DNA from: Ephemerocybe angulata
Lineage: Eukaryota > Basidiomycota > Agaricomycetes > Agaricales > Psathyrellaceae
Direction: 5' to 3'
NCBI GenBank assembly: GCA_013368325.1
Contig: JAACJK010000168.1
Location: forward strand, 434,001-498,000
Length of the DNA stretch: 64,000 bases
A model generated the notes under the pieces. It saw only the letters and a program-made list of their open reading frames with translations. It made no database searches and was not told the DNA's origin. Shown here piece by piece: positions 25,180-37,389 of this stretch. Position numbers and translations under genes: made by a program. Position 1 is the first letter of the stretch; each line of letters begins with the position of its first letter.

Positions 25180-26149
25180 TTACTAGACCTTGAAGGGCGT
25201 GATGAGAGAGCCCGAAGTCTCAGCTTCGCCAACCAACTGGCAGTCCTGAGACCTGATGACCTCCGTTCTGACTATATGGACGCAGCTATTGAGCCAACGT
25301 TGATGCGGAATTCCTTGGAGCATTGCCTTGCGACGTGTCGTACTTACTTACTCAATGTCACAGGTTGCAAAACGACATCAAAACCTTCCCTTATCACGAA
25401 GGCTCTGCATAAGCCTTGGCAGGTCGGCGCAACTCAAGTTGGAGCTCACTCTGTCCACAAAGGCTGTGCTCCACTGGCATCTAAGCCGTGGTAGCTTCGA
25501 AGTATCAGAACTCGAAGCGCTAAACTCTGAATCAGCCAGGCTGATACCGGGGCTCGGACGAGTCGGACCTTTGGTCCAATTTTTTCTGCCAAATATATAC
25601 TCATCTAGGGATGATGGAGAGAATCCGGATTGTGCGGGGCGCTGATCTTGTGTTGATCTTTTTCACCCGCCACGCACATTGCGTATGTATTAAGAGCTGG
25701 CGCCCATGTGAATAGAAAGATTGGCGGCTGCCAGTGAGTACACTTTGCTGCGCGCGCCGAGGATGATCGTATCTCCCAACGTAAATCACGACCCATGGGC
25801 GCTTATGATGCATGTTTCAAATATCGGGTCCGGCACAGAGCCGACCACAGGAAATTTACCAAGCCGCGTTGCAATGTGCTGACAATGTCATTTTGTTCCT
25901 GAGAGTGCGCCCAACATAGTCATTCATAAGTATGATTGATAGTTCACTCCGAGACGGAGACGTCTCATAACCTGAGTACAGCACTGTCTTCATCTGTGGA
26001 AACGCTGCAAGCCAAAGTGAAGTTTGGCACTGTCTGTCAGGGATGGGCACGCACCTTTGATAGTCGCTTTCGGCACTGATACTGATGTTGCCCTTTGGAG
26101 GGCTGGGTTAAATATAAAGGAGGTCCCGGTTTGCCTTGGGTCCCCAAGA
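25180..26149. other. Intergenic, nothing recognised
   Basis: Small ORFs only. A TATAAA at about 26112-26117 lies about 35 bp upstream of the start codon of copy D and is probably its TATA box. Confidence 0.45.
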
Positions 26150-27126
26150 ATGGGTCTCTCACCTGAGGAGGTCACCGAGCTTACTACACTTGTCTCCGAA
26201 TGGACAGTTGAAGACGTAAGCAACTTCGAGCTATGGTGAATAGTCCAACAATGCTGAGACCTTCGCTGCCCTGCTACAGTATATTGCTCGTAAGTATGTG
26301 GAGGTCGCGCGATTTATCATTTATTCTCACAATTTCCCCCTCGAACCAGTCCCATTTTATTCATTCTATGTAAGTGATTATACCAGGGACAATTCTGTGA
26401 CCGCTTATATAGATTTGAAAGTAGTGTTACTACTACTTGACGACCCTAGACGAGGAGGTAACGAGCAGACCTTTGAGACCGGCACCCCCCTTTGACTAAA
26501 GAACACCATACACTAGGTATCAGCGATATGGCCCCAAAGATGGAATTCCGGAAAAATATTGTTCCTTGCTGCTCGATACGGACCACTCATCGCCATTGTC
26601 CAGTCAATCCTTCGTATGTATGGTGTCCCTGATTCTCAGCCCACCGCCACTAATTATTCACCGCCTCCTCACTCTTGTAGTCGAGTTCAGGATTCACATT
26701 TTGTTCGCACCCGAGGTGCGAGCTCAGGAATGGCGAAGATGGCCAATCTCCACTACTAACAATCCAGCGATTAATCTTTCCCAGGCATGCCAAAGGCTCA
26801 ATATAGCTAGCTATGGTAGGATACACGAATTTCTAAGGAGAACTAAACTTGCTAATAGCCATGTCTGGCTAGTTGTCTACAGGTTTAACATCCTCGCTTC
26901 GGAACGTAAGTACAACTCAATTGAGTATATTTGTGGAGCCGATTGACAAGGGCCATGCAGTCGCGCTCCTACTCTGTCTCCATGCACTTCTGGGAGCAAA
27001 GACGAGATATCTTGTCCTTATGTTGGTTGCGTTTACCGTGAGGCCAACTTTCTTATCGGGTGATAAGATATCAATAACAAGAAATTTCACTAGGGTGCGA
27101 CAGTTGGAGTGTACGTCCCGCAGCTG
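26150..27126 (+). CDS. DUF6533-like membrane protein, copy D (5' half well preserved)
   Basis: ATG at 26150 opens exon 1 (26150-26215), which reads MGLSPEEVTELTTLVSEWT. Micro-exons follow that join in frame: TATATTGCTC near 26279, a 20-nt exon near 26340-26365, and an exon near 26428-26457 reading CYYYLTTLDEE. The next exon, from about 26518, reads AIWPQRWNSGKILFLAARYG. Together these give the complete DUF6533-type motif (YxLTTLDEEV, IW, W-x-x-GK-x-LF, RYxP). Later pieces are LLLCLHALLGAKTRYLVLM near 26970-27030 and GVYVPQLKYYEE near 27090-27125. The C-terminal exons (FYLRYR, CRLLLN) are not found downstream, so the gene is probably truncated at its 3' end. Confidence 0.5.
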
Positions 27127-28279
27127 AAGTACTATGAAGAAGCGTCGCGAAGTACCTAGAATCGGTTAGATTTACCGGCATGTCTAAATTCCTGTAAACT
27201 TTTGAGACCCAGGATCTGGGGACGTACGATTGGGATCTGAGGGGTGTTGTAGGCAGGCGTGATGGCGGGCAGGAGCGTCAAGCCATCGAACGAGATCTCG
27301 CGCGCCTCAGGCCTGATTTCTCCGCTTCGGTACCATCAGCTGGAACGTGTCAGCACCCAAGAGATCATTTAAGTCTTTAAGGTACCAAAATACTGTAGTG
27401 TTCATCCTAGGTGCGGCTGCAGCTGGCCAATTCTGAGTCCCAAAGGTGAGGATAGTGATTCACCGTCCATGCCAGTGAACTATGCAATGTCGGACGCCGA
27501 CCAGCAGCAGCGCCAAGAGAAAACACAGCCACCCATCAGGTATATCAGAAAATGTGCTGCTGAGCCCGAGTATTCCTTTACCGTTGGTTATAGACCCCAC
27601 GGACTTCGCTAAGCTCTAAAAGCAGCATGAGTACCTTCATACATATCCTCTCTATCTGTATTATGCATTACTTAGACTTCCAAAACAAAATTAGGCCCTT
27701 AATTAGACTTATTTCACCAGAGGTGTATCGGAACTTGTGGTCTTACTGAAATTTCCAGGACTGGGTGCGCGCCGCGCGTCAAAGCTTTGGACCGGAAATT
27801 TCAAGGGCATCAGTCGGGCTCCGAGGCCTGATACACCAGGCCGCAGCCCATGTATATAAGCTGCTTTGGTACACCAGCAAAGGCCGTCAAAGGCTGACTA
27901 TGAGGGAGTTGGTTCAAGTCCTGATGAGACCGTTCTTTTTTCTTTAGTATTTCTGACCTACCAAGTCCTGAGGACCGAAATCTGCAACTAGCACGTTGAT
28001 TTTTGGAGAGTTTGTGACGTACCTAGATTCCGCAAGCTCGAGCGTCTGCGGAATTCAATGATATCATAGGTCAGTTCTGTATGTAGGCTGTCTTTAGGGT
28101 GACTGGCTAAGCACATTTGAGAGGTAAATCTTGAATATATCTCATTTGATGTTCCAGCAGGCTGGATAAGCTTAAAGCGAGCAGCATAACACTTTACCAT
28201 CAGCGAGATCTTGGTGAGATCTCTTCCATCAAGCATTCATTTTGTGGGTTAAATTTGGCGCTGGCGGCATGCTGTCAAC
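27127..28279. other. Intergenic, nothing recognised
   Basis: No ORF above 85 codons and no motif. It ends at a perfect hairpin upstream of the nuclease gene. Confidence 0.45.
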
Positions 28280-28324
28280 CTTCAGTTTTCCTTAAATTTC
28301 ATCAAAAGTTAAGGAAAACTGAAG
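28280..28324. repeat. 16-bp perfect inverted repeat (hairpin)
   Basis: Arms 28280-28295 and 28309-28324 (CTTCAGTTTTCCTTAA and its exact reverse complement) with a 13-nt loop. It lies 238 bp upstream of the nuclease start codon. No flanking target duplication was seen. Confidence 0.85.
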
Positions 28325-28561
28325 CTTTCCAAATCTTTCTTACTTTCGTGAGGTGAATTTGCTTTTAGCATGCAGAAGGACTTGAGCAATGAACCATTGT
28401 GTCCCAGGCGTCTAATTAGACTTTCGACATCATCTGACCAAGGTCACCTGAGAGCACTGCCACACCTGGCGGTTCAAAACTTCGAAACTGTCTCAAAGCT
28501 CGCTGCTTGCCTCTATTCATCCCAAACTACCAAAGCTGATTCTATTCTATAACACTTGAGA

Positions 28562-30627
28562 ATGGGTATTGACGGTCTCTGGACGGTATGTATTTCCTTG
28601 TCCCATTTCGAGTGTCCCGGGACTTATACCGGACGTACAAATGCAGGCTGTTGCTCCCGCGGCCAATCATAGGTCATTTACGGAGCTTATCACAAGCGAG
28701 GCATTAGCGCGCATGGAGAAGGGTGAACGGCTTCCTATTATTGGGGTTGATGCAAGGTGCGTACACCAGTGACCTGAGCAGTGTTTGAAATTGACCAGCA
28801 TTGGCAGTCCGTTGATGTTCCAGGCTCAGGGTGCTGCAATCCGTGGGCGAAACAGAGGAGGCTCTCGCGCTCGTCTTGGACAACACACCGAATACAAGTT
28901 TTTAGTCACTTTGCTAGAGCAGTGGGTCCGGATGCCGGTAATTATCCATGTTGTCTTTGATGGCCCTCACCGCCCACCGAAAAAACGGGGCCGAACAGTG
29001 CACGCACAAGCGCTGCAGCAACATTACCTCACTGGAGGCTTTCGTGAACTTGTAGAATCCTTCGGGTTCTCATCATCCATGGTACATACTGTCTGCTTGT
29101 TGGCACTGCATTTTGGTGCACGGTGCTAATCTGATTCATCAGGCACCCGGAGAAGCTGAGGCCGAGTTAGCGTTGATGAATATTGAGGGCCATATTGACT
29201 ATGTTCTCACTCCGGATAGTGATATCTTCCTTTTTGGAGCTCTCCGTGTAATTAGGCCGTGAGTTACGTGTGATTAGAATGGCTGCAGACTGATATTTGA
29301 ACTTGTTTCTATCATAGTCCGCAGTCGGAGGAAGATTGGGATCGTGTTGAGGTGTACACGCCCGATTCCCTCCAGAACCTGGACTCTGGTGCTCTTTCCC
29401 AGGCGGGGATACTCTTTCTCGCTGTCATCGCTGGTGGAGACTATGATCCGGTGGGTGTCGATCCAGTTTTGCCTACCTTTTCTCGCTAACCATCACCGCC
29501 AATTCACGAAGGCCGGTCTTTCTGGGTGTGGTTTCAAAACAGCGTACACCCTGGCACAGACCACTGACCTCCCTCAAATTCTTGAGAGCACTGTCAAAAA
29601 TGCCGAGTGCCTTACGGTTTGGGTTCCAGAACAGCTCACACACTTCCGTAACAAACTCCGGAGCGAGATGATGAACAACCCGCACCTCCAGTCTAGGCGT
29701 CCCGACGCCGCTTCAAGAATCCAGGATGATTTCCCAAACCCTATCATTGTTTATCAGTACACTAATCCCGTAACGAGTGCGCAGGCTACGCCAAGGCCAC
29801 AGCTTCCAAACATGGAGCTTAAGTTTCCAGATTCAGCTCGTGTTGTGCGCCAGGCATGCCGCCTGCTTCAGTGGGGTTCAAAGTGGCCGAAGATTCTCAG
29901 AACACTTGAGGAGTCTGTCTGGCCAGGACACTGTGTGCGCCAGATCATGAAGGTATGTGTATTAGCTTTGTCTCCACTTCGGGAATCAATGCTAACAAGT
30001 GGCTTAACCCTGTCTTGCATCTCGGCTCCAACCTAGGCCAAGCTCGACGGCATCAATATCAGTATCGCCGATGCCAAGACGTGCATTGCGGCAGATGGCT
30101 TGGGTAGCCATGCCATGAGCTACATCCAGAAGGAGGACACCAGTCGCAAGCCAGGTGCTTCAGATACATTCAAGTATTATGGAGTCCATACCTGGGTGCC
30201 CTGTGTTAAGGTTCCTGCCATGAAGGAGTACAAGCGCGAGACGGGAATTAATCCGGACCCAAACGAGGTGATGCAGACGTCGGCAGTACTATGGATGCCT
30301 GCCGCGATCCTGAATGAGGTCCATCCGGAACTCGTCCGTAAACATCTCTCAGATTCCACACGGCGCGGGCAAGCTGCATTGGCTGAGCGCCGCGGACGCC
30401 GCCAGCGTAACCCTGCTCCAATTCGGAATAGGTCCTCAAGCCCTTCTATTGAAGCAAGCAACCCAGAGCCTGTGGTATGTAGACTGCATTATCCTTTCAT
30501 TCCACGTGTATAGTGATGATTCCTATAGGTCAAGGTTGAGGAGGTCATCGATATGACTGGTGATGTGCTCGTCAACTACCGCACTGTGCATCACCCGGAT
30601 GGCTCTGATGTTACTTTGCTCGACTGA
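28562..30627 (+). CDS. XPG/Rad2 (FEN1-GEN-like) structure-specific nuclease
   Basis: join(28562..28585, 28647..28756, 28799..29081, 29143..29258, 29318..29450, 29512..29952, 30037..30474, 30529..30627), 547 aa, all seven introns frame-exact. XPG-N starts MGIDGLW; metal-binding acidic residues follow in GVDAS and VFDGP. The XPG-I core has PGEAEAELA at 141-149 and PDSDIFLFG at 163-171, then the helix-2-turn-helix GGDYD...GLSGCG from 216. All catalytic carboxylates appear present. The C-terminal half (about 300-547) is unusual for housekeeping FEN1/EXO1/RAD2 and holds no PCNA box that I can see. It ends in a basic, Arg-rich segment and an acidic EEVIDMTGD motif that looks SUMO-interacting. It lies 304 bp upstream of, and co-directional with, a tyrosine recombinase gene. 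Confidence 0.9.
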
Positions 30628-30931
30628 ATCGGACTGATGTTGCTCTTTGTGTCCAAGCGTGTATTCACATATCTCAATTCTTGTCCTCTAGCTCCATTGT
30701 ATTATAGAATATTTGTCTATTAATTATTGGCTGTCAATTGACCCTGGATGTTTGAACACTGCTTGAATTTGTTCGGGATACCGTCATTCCAAACGGGTCA
30801 CCTTCGATCACACTACGATCACCTCTCTAGGGCTCCAAACATGTTCTAAATTCTGAGCATCTCTGTGTTCACTTTCTTGACCTCCCTCTCGCCAGCTCTA
30901 CAGGCTTATCTTACTTTTTATTTGATCCTTA

Positions 30932-33788
30932 ATGACTCGCTCTTCCGCCTCTACCTTGCGTGGCAAACACAAATCCACATCGCCTAAACCGGACGTTCAG
31001 CCTACTACGAAGCGCCGCCACGGCCGGAAAAAGGCCGCTCCTCTTCCTTCACGCAGCCCAACCCCGCCAATACTATCTTATGACGAAGTCGAGCGTGCTG
31101 CTATCAATGCTGCCAAGAATAACTCAAAGGCCGATACCACCCTCAAGAAATACTCGCTATACTGGGACTATTCCGTTTCATACATCAAACGGCTCGTAGC
31201 GCAGGAGAAGAAGAAAGCTGATGCATGGAAAGCCCACCAAAAGTCGTCTCCGCGCCCCGAGAATGACATAGACGACTCTGCAGCGCCAAACCCTTCCGAG
31301 TCCCACGGAATTGACCCCGGCATGCATCCTGACCTGTCGGAGTCCACTATGGATCCAGAATTTCCGTTTGCCTTCGAAGGTCGTCCAAAGGCATGCACCC
31401 CAAGTGCTATATCCATTGTTATTTGGCAGAAATGCTTTAACGAGGACTGCAAGATTGGAGTTGCTCACTCCATCGTTGCATCTATGATTGATCATTATAC
31501 ACTCCTGTGAGTCTCATATACTGTTACAGGACCCTAATTTAGCTAATGAGGATTTAATAACAGGGATGGCGAGAAATATCGGGGCAAGTGGGAGCTAGAT
31601 ACGGCGAGTGGAGAGTGGCGCGGCAATCCAGGGCGTAGCGGCAAGGTGCAAGACATGATCAAGGCCTTGAAGAATCGCAACACCTCGAAAACCGGCGACC
31701 GGAAGCATGCACGCGCCATGTCGTATGAGAACATGCAGAAAATTCACGACCACATTCAGTCCAAGTGCCCAACCAAAGAGCAGATAGATGTGCCGTCCCT
31801 TTCGAAGCGCGGCGAGAATCTGTACTTTATGGCGTTGGCATCACTGGGGTTCGTGATCTGGACAAGGTGAATTTCTTCTTTCCTTCCACATTCCTGTGAC
31901 ATGCTAACAATGTATACAGAAACTCAGAGACCTGCCAGTTGCAGTTCAAGCACTTTGATTTCAAAGCTCCACCAAAACAATGCGCAAATGGCCAATCGTT
32001 CCCGAGATTCTCGGTCAACGTACAGCAGCGGAAAAACTGGCAGCACAAGATGGAAACGGGCGAGCTGGGGTTAGAAGGTCAGTAATCTGAATTACTGACA
32101 CTACAGAGTTGCTAATCATAGTGTTGTACTGCTAGGGCATTTCTATAATATTTACGAGCAACCCCACACACCTGCCATCGATCTCTACCATCACATGAAC
32201 CAATGGAAAGAGTTTTACGAAACGCACGTCCTCCGCCGACCCCTCCAGGACGAAGACTATATGTTCCCCACCATTAACTTCACCACCCTGAATGCGAACG
32301 CCGACACTCCAATTACGCGCCAAGCTGTTCAGAAGATGATCAGTGAGTTTGCAACGGCGGCGGGTCTTTCCAAGGCCGACAAATATACGACGCACTGTTT
32401 TCGGCGGGGTGGCGCACAGTATCGCTTCATGTTTGCACCACTTGGGAAGCGGTGGACTATGGCACGCATTCGGTGGTGGGGAGGATGGGCTGAAGGTGAA
32501 TCAGTAAGTGCTCTAGATTCACAACCCCGCTTCGCTGCAGCGCTGCCTCGGACGTACTAACAATCATCTATTTTAATTTAGGGTGATACACTAATACGGT
32601 ACCTGTTGGATGAACTCTATACCTACGAAGAAGACCATCGCGACGCGCTGTGCCCAGTCGACGAATTCGCCGGAAACTCGCACATGGGGGAGGACCGATC
32701 CTTGCGACCGTTCACTGCTGAAGATGGGCGGAAGCTCTACGATCATTGTGACGGTGTTCTGCGTGACGCAGTATCGACGTTGACAGACAAGGTATTGATC
32801 CATATTTCTTCTGCAGGCCAAGGTGAGTACGTTTACATCGTATGTTGCATGGCATCAGCGTCTGACTACCTCAGTTCCACCCCAGCATAGGCCCACCCCC
32901 GACAACAACACCCCGCTGCCTAGTAGCAGCCCCTCCTATCCACCCAATAGCTATCCATCGTATCCACAGCACCCATACCCCCCGTATCCGCCCTATTCAT
33001 CATACTCGCCATATCCGACAGGGGTGCCGCCGGGCCCTCTGTACCACCCGTACTATTCCCCACACCCACCACCTTGGCCATCTCATCCCCACCTGCAGTA
33101 CGGTCATCAGTACCCATCAGCTACCTCCCACCAGCCTCCGACAAATCTCACGCAAGCCGAATCATTATCAGCATCGCAAGGCCAGACAAACCAAAGGCCT
33201 TTCGACATCCGTTGGCAATCTGCAGTTGTTGCAGAGGTCCGCTCGGGTACATCGTCTCCAGCACCGTCACGTAGGCTCTCGAGCGAAAAGCATACAATCC
33301 CACGAATGCCGAGAAGCAAAGCGAAGATACCGCAAGGGTGGAAAGTCGTGGTGCGGGACTGGGAGGTTGCGCAACCACAGCGGTGTCCCATTCCGCTGCG
33401 CGATTGGGACCCGGCATGGTTGGGCGAAACGAAGCAACAGCAGGCCTACCATGTCCGGAAGGTCATCGCCGTTGAGTTCATTGAAACGTAAAGTTTACCT
33501 CTCGCTTTCAGCATGCTGAACCAGGCTGACACTCTGGCTCAACGTCATAGGTACCGTCGTGATGAAGAACGGTTCTGCAACGCGTATCCTGCATACGCGC
33601 GGGGCATAACACCCCTATACGAGGCCATCCGGGCAGCTCACCAAGTACTTGGAACGGCAAAAGTACGGGCAAAGAGAAAGATTGGGCCCAGAGCCCGTTG
33701 CGAATCCGTTGGGAGTGCTGGAGGCACAACGGAAGGAAACGAGTCGGACTCGTCCTCGGATGGTTCTGACTCGGAGTGCACAGATTAA
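30932..33788 (+). CDS. Crypton-type tyrosine recombinase with probable GCR1_C domain
   Basis: join(30932..31506, 31564..31866, 31920..32077, 32136..32503, 32582..32822, 32875..33487, 33551..33788), 831 aa, frame-exact. A basic, Ser/Pro-rich N-terminus (nuclear-localisation-like KRRHGRKK) leads into a SAM-like core-binding region about 60-200. The recombinase domain follows: box I Arg293 (TRNSET), box II H432-x-x-R435 (THCFRR), Trp459-463 cluster in the third His/Trp position, and nucleophile candidate Tyr475 or Tyr481 in RYLLDELY. A Pro/Tyr-rich linker (about 565-625) precedes a C-terminal segment (WKVVVRDW...PIPLRDW...RKVIAVEFIE) resembling the GCR1_C DNA-binding domain of Cryptons. Catalytic residues appear intact and no stop or frameshift is seen. 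It is a mobile-element recombinase or a domesticated derivative. Confidence 0.85.
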
Positions 33789-35960
33789 CGGGGTCGCTAG
33801 CACTCTTTCCTGTATATATCTACGTTAGTATTCTCTTAATTTTAATCACTTTGACTGCCACAGTACACCGTATGGGCAGGCAGCGGCCGTGAACGGTCCA
33901 CCGCATGGTTCCCCCGCCGTGCACGCCTGTGCCTCGATGAACCTGGCCCTGCCATTTACTACCGTGCTCCCTCGATGCGCGCGAAAGCTGGTGCACGACG
34001 TACGGTGGCCGTGCGCACCGGTGTGGGTCTTGCAGCTCTTGCTCGGAGGATCCGCAACGATCTTGGACTGCGGTGCGCAGGCGAATCGGTTCAGTGTCGG
34101 TCGTCTACCCAAAGATGTAAGTACCGACGTGCGCCTGAGCCTAGGGATGATACGCACCGAAAAGATCCCAAGACTGCTCTCCACCCTTTCCATCGACGTG
34201 GGCGTTCCTTCCAAAAACGTTCGCTGCAAGGCAGACAGTCAGTCACCGTCGCGGACAGCGAGTCGGTGCGCCACCTACGGAGAGTCCACCCCACCATCCC
34301 ACCTTCCTCGGTGCTGCCCTGCCCTCCGTCGTGCGCTTCGATTGGTGCAACCGGTGCCGATGGTCGATGTACATTGAGCTCGCTTTCCACCTGTCATTTG
34401 AGCCTGCGTGAGTACAAATACTCGTCGAGGCTCAACGGAATGGCTTACTGGAAATATTCCAGGCCGTCATGGTCGTCTAATGGGATGGCCGCAGTCTGGG
34501 AAGCATCGGTGAGTCCTACGTCGTGGGGACAGTATTGGCCGGCGCAAGGAATGGCTTACCGGCGAGCTTGATTCTTGGTGCCAGCCGCGACGGACGACAT
34601 TGCCTTGAGTAGTAGACGGTTCTACAAGTAGCTGTAAGTCTAGAGGACGTAGAAACTCATATAAAAAACACGTACCTCCATGTGTAATGCCGTCGTCGCC
34701 GTCGAGCGCCTGAGCCAGCTGAGAACATTCCAGTAAGGTCGTCCATAGGCCTCCACACTTGCTGGTGCTTGCGAGGGGTCGATTGGTGTGCGGCGTTGTT
34801 ACGCATCGACATTATCCTCCGACGGCTCCTGGTATGAAGCACAGACGTTGGCAAGAGGTCATCGCAACTTTATCTCTCGCTGGAAGCTTTCGGCGAACCC
34901 AGGTGTGAGCTCGAACGTACTCGCCCACGCAGCGAGAGATATGACCAGCCCCAGAGATTCGCGTGAAAAGAAACACTAGAAAGAGTAAAGGTTAGTATTA
35001 CATTCGCCATAAGGTGAAACGAAAAGTCAAGTGGTCGCTCTGCAATTGCAGAGCGCAGATGTGAACGGGTGAACGGGGAACCGAGTGCGCGAGAGAACCT
35101 GGCTGAAGCTGACGGCCTGGGACCTCTGGGTTAGATCCCTATGGTCGTCCGCTCCAAGCAGGCGCCCTTGCGTACAACGGGCCACACTGTTCGCTGTGAG
35201 CACACATGCAGACCGTGCGGGGTGAAGGTGCAGGAAGTAGACGACGGGGGAAAGTTAGAAATTAAGAGAATGCCCTGGCATACCAAAATAGTCGATTCCG
35301 CGCCCAGGCACCGTGCCATTCTTCTACCCTCTAGCCAACATGACCTAGAAGCACGTTTGAATAGAGTCCAGGGTCCAAGAATCTGACACGCACCTGCGAT
35401 CGCGAGCGGCACTACGTACCCAATGCCACACCATGGCAACTCAGTCCACCCTGGTCCCCCCTATCCGTCCCTCCATACCTCTTTGCAGTAGATTGTCCTC
35501 CATGTTCTGATCGTTCTAGTTCTTGAGTTTGGCGGTAATCGGAGGTGGGACGCAGGCAGGAGAAAGGAAAGGAGAGGCAGACGACGTGTCTCGACGCGGT
35601 ACCAGGGCAACGGCGTTCATAAAAATTAATTAGTTGCCGGGCCTTCCCAAATCGCGCGCGCGGATCATTCACGTGATGTATTACTAAGCTAGATTAGATT
35701 AGATAGGCCCGGCGATAGGCGGGCAGGCCCCGGACCCAATACCCCCAGGGCCCAGGGCGGTGAGGTCATCGCCCGAACACTCGGTTCCCATCGCCGCTCG
35801 GCTCTGAGACGGCATGCTGGCACCTGGAGCGATGGGAGCGATGGGTTGCCTGATGTGGGCGAAGCCGCCTCAATTTTCGCGGAGAAGTATGTTCCCTCAA
35901 TCAGACTTCTGTCAGTTTCGGGGCGATAACAGTTTGGGGAGCAGCGCTCCCAGCCTCTCA
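33789..35960. other. 3' flank of the recombinase gene, no supported gene
   Basis: Two large overlapping plus-strand ORFs (33889-34377 and 33975-34571) and an opposing minus ORF all lie in the same GC-rich stretch. None has a recognisable motif or splice support, so they look like chance ORFs. The AGATTAGATTAGAT-type run recurs at about 35691-35705. Confidence 0.4.
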
Positions 35961-36235
35961 GCTAGATCAAGATTTGGGTTACGCGTGTACCTGGGAGGAT
36001 GCAATTTCCACTGAGGCCGAGGAGCGTATGATAATAGGGGGCTACATCTCCTTCTCTGGGGCTATATGTCAGTCAGTCTCTCCCGCCTTCCCAAACCGTT
36101 CCAAGCATCCGTACTAATTTCTTTCGAAGGTATCTCTGTGTTGGCGCTTGGGATTTTCTACCTGCGCTATAGAAGCCAGAAGGGCTCCCTCGTAAAAGTC
36201 ATTCGTCGGGATGGTGGTGTTACGAGTCCGTAGTA
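35961..36235 (+). pseudogene. DUF6533-like membrane protein fragment, copy F
   Basis: Two adjoining exons of the same family. The first, from about 35961, reads LDQDLGYACTWEDAIS and ends near 36068. The second starts near 36129 and reads ISVLALGIFYLRYRSQKGSL, then KVIRRDGG, and stops at TAG near 36233-36235. The upstream half and the CRLLLN exon are absent. Confidence 0.55.
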
Positions 36236-36765
36236 AAACGAAGGAATCGTTCTGTTCATCTCGAATTTTGCGAGACGCGCATCACTGACTTTAGGAAATC
36301 TCACGTGACTTGCTGAGTCAGCTCTCCCTGGGCCTGCGCGAGACGCTCAAAACCGACATTGGGAATCCGCGAGCGCTGGCCTGCCATCCACTTTCGATGT
36401 ACTCTGACCTCCTCTGACGCCAAGTGTATAAAAGGTCATATATTAAACGTAGTTTCTATGTATTTGCAATATTTTCCATCATCCATCTACGGGGTGCGCT
36501 AGTAGATAGTCCGTCCAGCAAACATTCGACGCCATCTCTTGGATGGCGGCTGAGCCTAGCGCGATGTGGAGTAAGTCGAAGCACGGATCTGCTTGACTCA
36601 TCGGCGTCTGGGAGTTAAACCCAAGTCAGCACACGAGGCGGGAGGTGATGAAGGAGCGACGGCGTTGCTTCAGTTCAATAGCACTGGGCCGCGCTGTCCC
36701 TCCGCCCGGTCATCTACAGCATGAAGGTGAGTGCGTCTCGCTTTACTTATGGGCACTGGCCTCAC
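36236..36765. other. Intergenic, nothing recognised
   Basis: AT-rich with short ORFs only. Confidence 0.4.
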
Positions 36766-37389
36766 TTACTGTATGATTGCGAGGAGGTATTGGTGGAGGC
36801 CAATGGTGTAAGCATTGCGGGAGTAGGGACATAGGCCTTGTCGTCGTCGCCGTGTAGCCCTGGCTCCTCGTCCGAGTCCTCTTCGCGCTTGAAGAGCACG
36901 ACGGCATGTACACGGCGGATGACGGTGCTCTGGTGCACCGAATCGGCGCGGCTTTGTGGTCTTTGGATGCACCTTGCTTTTGGTCGCGATGCTGTGTCGG
37001 TGTGTGGGGGAGATGGGCCACGAGGATGAAGCGCCGGCTGGTGAGTGCGGAGGGTGGGGTGAAGGTGGAGGCTTTGTTGGAGGCGGCCGCTTTGCGTGCG
37101 GTGGGTTTAGAGGCGGAGGTGCCGGTGGGTTTGGGGGTGGATGTGGGTAGAAGTGGAGGGTGCGTTGGGGAGGGGACGACGGCTTGTTGAGGGGGGTGGT
37201 CTGCGAGGCGCGAGCGGGGGGTGGTGGTTGTCGCGCCTGTTGCTCGGGAGCACTAAAATGGATGGGACGTTCGTATCCGTTGTTTATTGGTGAGGGAGGG
37301 GGAAAAAACGCACTAGTCGTTGCTCGATACAAAGAGGACATCAGCCCGGAATCGGCGCCGAACAGATCGATGCTATTATCCATAGCCAT
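36766..37389 (-). CDS. Proline-rich hypothetical protein, probably incomplete
   Basis: From ATG 37389-37387 the minus strand reads MAMDNSIDLFGADSG, followed by about 100 residues dominated by Pro, Ser and His. Near 36960 the better coding frame shifts: the alternative frame reads DSVHQSTVIRRVHAVVLFK and an acidic EEDSDEEPGLHGDDD stretch and ends at a good GTAAGT donor near 36773. I could not find an intron joining the two frames, so either a splice is missed or the gene has a frameshift. The reading frame is open further upstream to 37632, but the sequence there lacks coding character. Family unknown. Confidence 0.35.
   Translation of the reverse strand: MAMDNSIDLFGADSGLMSSLYRATTSAFFPPPSPINNGYERPIHFSAPEQQARQPPPPARASQTTPLNKPSSPPQRTLHFYPHPPPNPPAPPPLNPPHAKRPPPTKPPPSPHPPHSPAGASSSWPISPTHRHSIATKSKVHPKTTKPRRFGAPEHRHPPCTCRRALQARRGLGRGARATRRRRQGLCPYSRNAYTIGLHQYLLAIIQ

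Noticed and set aside
32791..32815. 25-nt GT..AG segment inside exon 5 of the recombinase gene
   Set aside because: Too short for a fungal spliceosomal intron, and read-through keeps the frame into the next normal intron.
33889..34571. Two plus-strand ORFs of 162 and 198 codons after the recombinase gene
   Set aside because: They overlap each other in different frames and an opposing ORF, are rich in Arg/Ser/Pro from GC bias, and show no motif or splice support.
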